Source of the DNA: Deltaproteobacteria bacterium
Lineage (GTDB): Bacteria; Bdellovibrionota; JACOXK01; 2-02-FULL-40-11
Reading direction: 5' to 3'
Assembly: GCA_016193165.1 (NCBI GenBank)
Contig: JACPST010000218.1
Location: 1-7,739, forward strand
DNA: 7,739 bases
The notes under the pieces were generated by a model that ran no database searches, had not been told where the DNA came from, and saw only the letters and a list, made by a program, of their open reading frames with translations. Positions 1 through 5,751 of this stretch are shown here, piece after piece. Positions within the stretch are counted from its first letter, which is position 1. Each line of letters begins with the position of its first letter. Both the position numbers and the translations under genes were made by a program.

Positions 1-557
1 GCTTGCACCGCATCCACATGGAAAGGGACCATAAAGTCACTCCTTCTCAGAAGACTTCCAATCTTTTCAATCGGCTGAATCGTCCCAAGCTCATTATTCA
101 CCGCCATGACAGACACCAAAGCTACGCTTGGAGAAAGCTTTTGGGCCAAATCTTCTAAATTTACAAATCCCTCTCGATCCACTTTTAAAAACTGAAGTTC
201 AAATCCTCTTTGGGCCCAAATTTCCAGAGTTTTTAAAACAGACGAATGCTCAAGGGGTGTAGTTAAAATAATCTTTTTTTCTTTTGGTGATATTTTTTGT
301 AAAACACCTGAAAGAGCAAGATTATTGGCTTCCGTCCCACTGGCCGTAAAAATCACACCTTCAGGTTTCACCTTAAAATGAGAAGCAAAGAATTCTCGGC
401 TTTTTTTAATGACTTGAGAAGATTTAAAAGCCAAATGATGCGCCCCCGAGGGATTTCCATGGGGAGTTTGAAGAAAGTGGTATAGAGCTTCTGCCACCTT
501 GGGCAAACAAAACGTCGTTGCCGCGTTGTCAAAATACATCATCTTTTTTGTTTCCAT
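1..557 (-). CDS. Cysteine desulfurase (NifS/IscS-like, class V aminotransferase), N-terminal part
   Basis: This is the first ~185 codons of a PLP-dependent cysteine desulfurase; the 3' end is cut off by the left window edge. The family takes sulfur from L-cysteine as a persulfide for Fe-S clusters or tRNA thiolation in the cytoplasm. Translation of the minus strand shows the family landmarks in order: YFDNAATT near the N-terminus, GNPSGAHH, the cofactor-binding SGTEANNLAL, EHSSV, the long VSVMAVNNELGTIQPI block, and HVDAVQ just before the edge. The PLP lysine and the persulfide cysteine lie beyond the window, so activity cannot be judged. The ATG at 557 is the longest start. The ATG pair at 542/539 gives a protein beginning MMYFDNAATT, as is usual in the family, and fits the candidate promoter better. 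The gene diverges from the lipoprotein gene. I see no sign that it belongs to the Pel genes. IscS, NifS or another paralogue cannot be told apart here. Confidence 0.93.
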   Translation of the reverse strand, partial: METKKMMYFDNAATTFCLPKVAEALYHFLQTPHGNPSGAHHLAFKSSQVIKKSREFFASHFKVKPEGVIFTASGTEANNLALSGVLQKISPKEKKIILTTPLEHSSVLKTLEIWAQRGFELQFLKVDREGFVNLEDLAQKLSPSVALVSVMAVNNELGTIQPIEKIGSLLRRSDFMVPFHVDAVQ

Positions 558-570
558 AAACGTCTCGGAA

Positions 571-599
571 CTTATATGTTATTCTAAGATGAAATACAA
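571..599 (-). promoter_or_regulatory. Candidate sigma-70 type promoter for the cysteine desulfurase gene
   Basis: Read on the minus strand, TTGTAT (599-594) and TATAAG (576-571) are separated by exactly 17 bases, matching -35 and -10 boxes. The predicted transcript start is near 564. That leaves only about 7 bases before the ATG at 557, but about 22 before the ATG at 542, where GGAA stands 9 bases upstream. The -35 box lies inside the first codons of the divergent lipoprotein gene. This is pattern matching only; the motif could be chance in AT-rich DNA. Confidence 0.4.
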
Positions 600-1551
600 T
601 GTTCCCTTCCTTCTTCTTTTTGTTTTCCTAGGATGTACGCCACAGAAAACACCCTCTTCCACCCGCAAAGATTTGATGAAGATAAAACGATGGGCGTATG
701 TACTCCAAGGACCCAGGCTTGCCATCAAAGAAGGCCATCCATTAACCATCGATCAGATTGTGGATACACCCTATGACCTCTATGTCATCGATTACTCCGG
801 AGATGGCGGATATAAACTAGAATTTAAAAGAAAAGATATTGAGCGTCTTCAAAAAAAAAGAAAAATAGTTCTCGCCTACATGAGCATTGGAGAAGCCAGC
901 GATTTTAGGTTTTATTTTAGAGTTTTGCCCAAAAACATCATTGAAAGCCCCAACCCTGATTGGCCCGGAGCTTATAAAGCGCGCTATTGGCTTGCCGAAT
1001 GGCAAAAATTTATCTATGGAAATCCAATGGGATTTCGAAAAAGCTGGCTCGATCGTATTTTAGACGCGGGATTTGATGGCGTCTATTTAGATATTGTCGA
1101 TGCGTATTTGCACTTTGGCCCCAAAGAAATGGGAGGAAGTGGAGAAAGACCACAAGCAGCAGATGATATGGTAGATTTGATTGCCGGGCTTTCGGCGTAT
1201 GCCAAAAAGAAAAATCCTCATTTTTTTGTTTTCCCTCAAAATGGAAGCAGTCTCTTTCGGCACTCCAAAAAAACAGACCTTTATTTTAACTCCATCGATG
1301 GTATCGGCCAGGAAGATTTATTTTTCTTTGGCTCAAAGAAAATGAATAACTCCCTAAATCCACAAAAAGACATCATCGAAAATCTACTGGAATTTAAGAA
1401 ACGAGGAAAATTGGTTTTAGTCATTGACTATATTCAAAATATTGAAAAAATTAAAAAATTTTACGAGCTTTGCGGTAAACATGGATTTATTCCTACGATT
1501 GGCTCACGCGAGCTCGATGGCACACTCCTCCCCCATCACAAAGGCTTTTAA
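589..1551 (+). CDS. Lipoprotein with GH114/TM1410-type glycoside hydrolase domain, PelA-hydrolase-like
   Basis: A 320-residue exported lipoprotein. Residues 1-15 are a short signal peptide (MKYNVPFLLLFVFLGC), with the acylated cysteine at 16; Thr at +2 gives no inner-membrane retention signal. The rest matches the TM1410/GH114 (alpha/beta)8 superfamily: WAYVLQG at the start of the domain, YVIDYSGDGG, AYMSIGEASDFR, ARYWLAEWQ, the hallmark GFDGVYLDIVDAY (Asp168 and Asp171), FPQNG, and SIDGIGQEDLFF (Glu242). The acidic residues are the likely catalytic candidates, but I cannot assign them firmly. The superfamily includes endo-alpha-1,4-polygalactosaminidases and the hydrolase domain of PelA, which cleaves Pel polymer. 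No deacetylase domain is present, unlike proteobacterial PelA. The open frame extends upstream to 499, but that would overlap the cysteine desulfurase and bury the signal peptide, so the ATG at 589 is preferred despite no clear Shine-Dalgarno. The PelA-like role rests on the facing pelFG genes and is inferred. Confidence 0.85.
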   Translation: MKYNVPFLLLFVFLGCTPQKTPSSTRKDLMKIKRWAYVLQGPRLAIKEGHPLTIDQIVDTPYDLYVIDYSGDGGYKLEFKRKDIERLQKKRKIVLAYMSIGEASDFRFYFRVLPKNIIESPNPDWPGAYKARYWLAEWQKFIYGNPMGFRKSWLDRILDAGFDGVYLDIVDAYLHFGPKEMGGSGERPQAADDMVDLIAGLSAYAKKKNPHFFVFPQNGSSLFRHSKKTDLYFNSIDGIGQEDLFFFGSKKMNNSLNPQKDIIENLLEFKKRGKLVLVIDYIQNIEKIKKFYELCGKHGFIPTIGSRELDGTLLPHHKGF

Positions 1552-1559
1552 AGATTTAC

Positions 1560-1588
1560 TTGCTGGACAGGGCTAAAACTTATATAAA
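1560..1588 (+). promoter_or_regulatory. Candidate promoter for the PLD-like gene
   Basis: In the 56-bp gap after the lipoprotein gene, TTGCTG (1560-1565) and TATAAA (1583-1588) are 17 bases apart, a reasonable sigma-70 type arrangement. The expected transcript start near 1595 leaves a leader of about 13 bases before the ATG at 1608. If real, it rules out the TTG at 1560 as a start codon and allows the PLD gene to be expressed without the lipoprotein gene. No terminator hairpin is visible in the gap, so read-through from upstream is also possible. Confidence 0.35.
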
Positions 1589-1607
1589 TAGAGATGGGCA
1601 TATCGTT

Positions 1608-2837
1608 ATGAGTGTGATTTCAAAGATATTTATCTTTGGTCTGCTTTTTCTTCTTCCTTGGTACAGTTTTGCCAAATGGCCGGAGTTTCAATACGACCCT
1701 AACCATCCTTTCCTCCAATCTGAATTTCAAACGGACGCAGACACTTTCACCCACTCTCAAGTCACCTACGGTAATCAATTCGAGCTTTTGATTGACGCGG
1801 AGCCTTCTCTCAAGAAGAAAATTGAACTTGTTAAAAGCGCTAAAGAAACCATCTTTATCACAGCCATGATTTTTTTAAGATATATCGATCCCACTATTAA
1901 AGAATTTGTGGAAATCCTCATTCAAAAAGCCAAGGAAGGCGTTGAGGTTTATGTGATTATAGATTCCCTCAACGCTAACTTAGATCCTCAAATGTTTAAG
2001 AAACTCTCTCGCAAGGGAGTTCATCTGGGCTATTTTAATCAAACGCTTAAATCAGATCCCATTCCCTGGAAAATTCGCATGCATGAAAAATATATCGTTG
2101 TAGATGATGCGAAAGCTGTGCTTGGAGGCCAAAATCTCTATGATGAACGCTACCCTTTTATTCCTAAAAATTTCATGGAATGGAGAGATACGGATATCTA
2201 TGTCGAAGGTCCCGCGGCCCGGATGATCGCCGCTCATTTTTGTGATCTTTGGAAAACCATGGAACCTTCTATTTCTCCTCCTCCTCCCGAAGTAGAAGAA
2301 TTTCCTCCTTTGGATCTTTCCCCGGAAAAAAGAAAATTTCACATCAGTGAAGCGCGATTTTTATATAATGAGCCTTACACCGGCCAAAAAAATATCAATC
2401 GGTACTATTTAAAGCTTATCGAAAATGCTCAGCACCATATTTTTTGGGCGGCCAATCAAGTTGCGCTCAACAAAGAATTTGAAAATGCCTTAAAAGATGC
2501 GGCTCGTCGCGGTGTCCAAGTCACGCTTCTCACCAATTCTTTTGCGACCAGTTGGTGGGCACCCGGGTGGTATCACTATTATTTTTGGATAGGGTATCGC
2601 CCCTTTAGAAATTCGAAAGTGACTCTCAGGCTTTATCAAAACCGCTATAATCATTCTAAAATTTTTTATGTGGATGGCGTAGTTGCTTCTATTGGAAGTT
2701 TCAATCACGATACGTTTAGTTTAGAAAATGACGCCGAAATCACGGTCGTCAGCTATGATCGCGACTTGAATCAAAAAGTCTATCAACAACTTCTTCTGGA
2801 TCTTGAAGACACTAACCGCTTTTGGTTTCCATTTTAA
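1608..2837 (+). CDS. Exported phospholipase D-superfamily protein (cardiolipin synthase-like, two HKD motifs)
   Basis: A 409-residue protein with the two-lobed PLD fold. An N-terminal signal peptide (about residues 1-22, hydrophobic core IFIFGLLFLLPW, likely cleavage after SFA) sends it across the inner membrane. The first HKD motif is His159-x-Lys161-x4-Asp166 followed by GGQN (Asn176). The second is His349-x-Lys351-x4-Asp356 followed by GSFN (Asn366). Both are complete, so the enzyme should be active. EWRDTDIYVEGPAA after motif 1 and DAEITVVSYD after motif 2 resemble cardiolipin synthases. There is no N-terminal pair of membrane helices as in ClsA. A proline-rich linker (about 222-243) joins the lobes. 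Family members act as cardiolipin synthases, phospholipases or nucleases; the substrate cannot be read from the sequence. The ATG at 1608 is chosen because it places the signal peptide at the N-terminus; a TTG start at 1560 would add 16 polar residues before it. The 3' end overlaps that of pelG by 26 bp. Confidence 0.88.
   Translation: MSVISKIFIFGLLFLLPWYSFAKWPEFQYDPNHPFLQSEFQTDADTFTHSQVTYGNQFELLIDAEPSLKKKIELVKSAKETIFITAMIFLRYIDPTIKEFVEILIQKAKEGVEVYVIIDSLNANLDPQMFKKLSRKGVHLGYFNQTLKSDPIPWKIRMHEKYIVVDDAKAVLGGQNLYDERYPFIPKNFMEWRDTDIYVEGPAARMIAAHFCDLWKTMEPSISPPPPEVEEFPPLDLSPEKRKFHISEARFLYNEPYTGQKNINRYYLKLIENAQHHIFWAANQVALNKEFENALKDAARRGVQVTLLTNSFATSWWAPGWYHYYFWIGYRPFRNSKVTLRLYQNRYNHSKIFYVDGVVASIGSFNHDTFSLENDAEITVVSYDRDLNQKVYQQLLLDLEDTNRFWFPF
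2812..2837. other. Tail-to-tail overlap of the PLD-like gene and pelG
   Basis: The PLD gene stop (TAA, 2835-2837, plus) lies beyond the pelG stop (TAG, 2814-2812, minus), so the final 7 codons plus stop of each gene are read from both strands. No inverted repeat with a T-run follows either gene nearby, so the transcripts probably extend into each other as antisense tails. Confidence 0.85.
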
Positions 2838-4257
2838 ATTGAGCATGCTCGAGCGGTTCTGTTTCTTGAATCTTATAAATATTGGGAGACATGATGGGTT
2901 GATATACAAAGGTTTCATAATCAAAGTTTTGAATTTGTTTTTCAAGCAATCGATAGGCCATGATAAAGCCAATAAAGCATGCGGCTGTAAATCCATACCC
3001 ATACGTTGGAAATCCCCATTTTAATGACAGCAAAGAAAAAAGAAGGTTGGTCACAAAAAATGCGGCGTATAAAAATATGACTTTTTGAATCCCATTAAAA
3101 TATAAAATAATAATCCCCATCATGACCATCAAGACCTGGAAAAAAACACCAATGGTTCCAATTTGAAAAATCGCCACCAACTCTTGTCTCAATTTAAAAA
3201 AGTTTAAAATCACAGGGGCAAAAACAACACAAGATAAACAAAGCCCTATTTGAAACGTAACTAACAGCCGGGCAGAGGCGCGTAAAGAAAGAATCAATTG
3301 TTCTTTAATTTTTAAAATCTCCGTCAATCCTTTTTTGGCTTCGATGGCTTGATAAAAGGCGCGAAATGCAATGTAAAAAGAAGTTTCAATCTTAACTAAA
3401 AAAATAGTGAGCGCCGGAATCATGGTCACATAGGACAAATAAAGCGCGGATCCATAAAGCTCATCGCTGTAAAAAGGACCTGAAATACGAATCGAAGGAC
3501 CCAAAAACCAAAATAAAATTTTATCTACCCACAGTCCCGCATTGTATAAAAAGCCCACCCAAATCAAAGAAGCATATTTTCGATAATAATAAAAAATTTC
3601 ATTCGAAAAAAAGGGATAAAACTGAAACTCATGGTACAGCCGCCACACCAACCCGCCCAAAATCACAGCTTGGCCCAAAATCACCCCTCCTAAAGCTCCG
3701 ACAGCTCCAAAATCTCTGGAAAATTCAATAGAGGCCAAAGCGCTCACGATTGCCCCCGCCAAAAAGGAAATGGCAATGGCAATATAATTTTTTGTCGCGC
3801 TTAAAAAAATCATCACAACCCAAAGAGAACTAACCAACACGTGAAGACTGATTCCTGCCAATTTGTAGCTCCATGAAAAATCAGCAAAGCTATACAAAAG
3901 AGAAGCCAAGGTCACTTGCAACAAAAGCACAGGACTTAAAATGGAGATAAAGGAAGCAAATAAAATTCGCACTTCTTTAAAAAAAAGTTTATCGGCCAAA
4001 TAGCGCGTAATGACCGCATCCATCAGTCCAAACGTAATCAGGCTTAAGGCAAATGTATACGTAATAGAGGTGGTAAAGGTATCCGCTTCTTGAATGGTTA
4101 AGTATCTTGCCGAAAAGAGCTGAGTGACGGCAAGACTGATAATCGTAAAAATCCAGGGGCCCGAAGAAAGCACCGATCCAAAAAAATACCCTTTGATGAG
4201 TCCGGTATAGGTGTCATCAGCTAAAATTTTTTTAAGTCGAAATCCGATCCCTGCCAT
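2812..4257 (-). CDS. pelG: PelG, Pel exopolysaccharide inner-membrane transporter
   Basis: A 481-residue polytopic membrane protein of the PelG family, a relative of MATE/MOP-type polysaccharide flippases thought to carry the nascent Pel chain across the inner membrane with PelF, PelD and PelE. The N-terminus MAGIGFRLKKIL and the following GYFFGSVLSSGPWIFTII are typical of PelG. I count about 12 hydrophobic segments, near residues 26-48, 62-87, 98-124, 132-154, 158-177, 184-207, 228-251, 268-289, 331-354, 361-387, 392-413 and 419-438. That agrees with the family, and the length is close to the usual 455-490. A soluble tail of about 43 residues (from 439) follows. The ATG follows the pelF stop with no spacer. 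GGAG (4271-4268), inside the last pelF codons, lies 10 bases upstream, so translation is probably coupled to pelF. The last codons overlap the end of the PLD gene. Identification is strong. Confidence 0.93.
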   Translation of the reverse strand: MAGIGFRLKKILADDTYTGLIKGYFFGSVLSSGPWIFTIISLAVTQLFSARYLTIQEADTFTTSITYTFALSLITFGLMDAVITRYLADKLFFKEVRILFASFISILSPVLLLQVTLASLLYSFADFSWSYKLAGISLHVLVSSLWVVMIFLSATKNYIAIAISFLAGAIVSALASIEFSRDFGAVGALGGVILGQAVILGGLVWRLYHEFQFYPFFSNEIFYYYRKYASLIWVGFLYNAGLWVDKILFWFLGPSIRISGPFYSDELYGSALYLSYVTMIPALTIFLVKIETSFYIAFRAFYQAIEAKKGLTEILKIKEQLILSLRASARLLVTFQIGLCLSCVVFAPVILNFFKLRQELVAIFQIGTIGVFFQVLMVMMGIIILYFNGIQKVIFLYAAFFVTNLLFSLLSLKWGFPTYGYGFTAACFIGFIMAYRLLEKQIQNFDYETFVYQPIMSPNIYKIQETEPLEHAQFKMETKSG

Positions 4258-5751
4258 TTAGAGATATCTCCGGTAAAGCAAATGATATTGATCTAAAATA
4301 TCTGCTTCCCGATAAAAACGACTGACGCGTCGAACCGCGGCAGCTCCGAGTTGTTTTCTAAAAGATTCATCTTTCAATATTTTTAAAATAGCATGGGCTG
4401 TTTCACGCGGAGAGGCCATTGCTGTAACAATTCCACTGTGTCCAATTTCTTTATCTTCTTCTGAGCGTCCCTCCAAAAGCTCGCGACACGCCCCCACATC
4501 GGTTGCTACCACAGGCACCCCGCACACTCCCGCTTCCAAAATTACGAGGGGCTGCCCCTCTGAAATACTGGTCAAAACCAAAACATCCAGCGTCGGATAA
4601 TAGTGTTCTGGAGGAACCGGGCCTAAAAATTCCACCACAGACTCCAATCCCAACAGTTCTGACAACAAGATACATTCTTGGGTATAGGCTTCATCTTCAT
4701 CCATCGGCCCCATAATGAGAACTTCAATATTCGGTGTCTCTTCTTGAAGAATCTTAATAGCCCGTAAAAAAGTTTTAACATCTTTAATGGATACCACCCT
4801 TCCCATAAATCCAATACGAAAGGTATTAGGATGTTTTTTCTTGGGACAGCCCTCGACTGAAAATTTTGTAAAAGAATCTTCGGCAATACCATGTGGAATC
4901 AAAACTGTTTTTTCCGGCAATGCCCCCGCCTTCAGTTGCTTGAGCCTGTTGCTGCTCGTAATGGTCGTAATCACATCCGCGGACTGATAGGTCAGCCCGC
5001 CTAAAAACTCAAAAAAAGAAATCCACCATTGCTTAAAAAAACCAGGATCACGCCTGGCTTTTAGTTCCGACTCAGAAAACAAGGTCGGAAGCCCGTCAGC
5101 CTGCATAATAGCCATTTTTCGTTCATCCGTGTAGATCCCGTGTTCGGTCAGAAAAAAAGGCCTTTCATAAAGATATTTGGCCATCACGCCATAAAGCCCT
5201 GCATACCCTGTGCACATCGTATGGTAAATTTTAGCTTTGGGAACTGGAGCGGATAAAATTTTAAAAACAGGTAAATAAATAAATCTCGCATTCCAAAAAA
5301 AATCCGCAAAATCTGTTTGGAGACCACTCTCAGTATAAAGCTGCGTCAACACCTTCCATGATTCTTTAGAATATAAGAGATCCCCAATCTCAAACACTTT
5401 TGTTTTGGGATGAAAAAAAAGTTCATAAAGCCTGGGGAATAAAGAGAAATTGCCTTTTCGAGCCTGCCGATGAAACTCAATGAGCAAAAAAACTGCTTTT
5501 TGCGCCAATTGATTTTTTTTAAAACGCCTCAGGGGAGGAAAATCAAAATCAAATAAAAAAAGCTCGTGAAATTCTTTCACATTTTTAGGAATGGGATATT
5601 TAAATTCTTTAACCGAATCCCCCGAAGGCGAGATATGAACAATTGAAAAATTAATGTTGGGCAAATTTTTAATCAATTGATGCACACAGACCGACACCCC
5701 CCCGGAGACATAGGGATATGTTCCTTCCAAAATAAGACACACGTCGGTCAT
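4258..5751 (-). CDS. pelF: PelF, Pel exopolysaccharide glycosyltransferase (GT4 family, GT-B fold)
   Basis: A 497-residue cytosolic glycosyltransferase that in known Pel systems builds the GalNAc-rich Pel chain from a UDP-activated sugar, docked to PelG at the inner membrane. The N-terminal domain opens with CLILEGTYPYVSGGVSVCVHQL (about residues 5-26), the PelF signature with the glycine-rich acceptor/nucleotide loop. HTMCTGYAG (177-185) and LTEHGIYTDER (201-211) are also PelF-typical. The C-terminal GT4 domain has GFMGRVVSIKD (314-324; Arg318 and Lys323 are the expected diphosphate contacts), LIMGPMDED, VEFLGPV, and the E-x7-E motif Glu398/Glu406 in SEGQPLVILEAG. The length matches the roughly 500-residue family. 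The start ATG overlaps the stop of the HEAT gene (ATGA), and only a weak GGTGA stands upstream, so expression is likely coupled. Seven consecutive G in the SGGVS codons (5703-5697) are a possible slippage site. Confidence 0.95.
   Translation of the reverse strand: MTDVCLILEGTYPYVSGGVSVCVHQLIKNLPNINFSIVHISPSGDSVKEFKYPIPKNVKEFHELFLFDFDFPPLRRFKKNQLAQKAVFLLIEFHRQARKGNFSLFPRLYELFFHPKTKVFEIGDLLYSKESWKVLTQLYTESGLQTDFADFFWNARFIYLPVFKILSAPVPKAKIYHTMCTGYAGLYGVMAKYLYERPFFLTEHGIYTDERKMAIMQADGLPTLFSESELKARRDPGFFKQWWISFFEFLGGLTYQSADVITTITSSNRLKQLKAGALPEKTVLIPHGIAEDSFTKFSVEGCPKKKHPNTFRIGFMGRVVSIKDVKTFLRAIKILQEETPNIEVLIMGPMDEDEAYTQECILLSELLGLESVVEFLGPVPPEHYYPTLDVLVLTSISEGQPLVILEAGVCGVPVVATDVGACRELLEGRSEEDKEIGHSGIVTAMASPRETAHAILKILKDESFRKQLGAAAVRRVSRFYREADILDQYHLLYRRYL
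4268..4271 (-). promoter_or_regulatory. Shine-Dalgarno of pelG within the end of pelF
   Basis: GGAG on the minus strand (4271-4268) is 10 bases before the pelG ATG and lies within the penultimate codons of pelF. With the pelF TAA immediately followed by the pelG ATG, it fixes the pelG start and suggests stop-start reinitiation by ribosomes finishing pelF. Confidence 0.55.

Noticed and set aside
499..588. Extension of the lipoprotein frame upstream to 499
   Set aside because: It would overlap the cysteine desulfurase start antisense and place 30 residues before a good lipoprotein signal peptide; the ATG at 589 explains the N-terminus better.
1560..1607. TTG start at 1560 for the PLD-like protein
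   Set aside because: It adds 16 polar residues ahead of the signal peptide, and the TTG falls in a likely -35 box.
2052..2708. Minus-strand open frames opposite the PLD-like gene
   Set aside because: Antisense shadows of a gene with both catalytic motifs intact; no family resemblance or plausible start signals.
2841..2854. Overlapping palindromes (GAGCATGCTC and GCTCGAGC) just after the PLD stop, considered as a terminator
   Set aside because: The arms leave almost no loop, no T-run follows, and the bases are coding for the pelG tail.
4261..4270. Perfect palindrome GAGATATCTC before pelG, considered as an operator
   Set aside because: It codes the last pelF residues, is only 10 bp and occurs once; chance is sufficient.
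4451..4892. Open frames of 70-89 codons inside pelF on both strands
   Set aside because: They lie wholly inside a well-supported conserved gene in other frames; the translations have no recognisable domain and biased composition.
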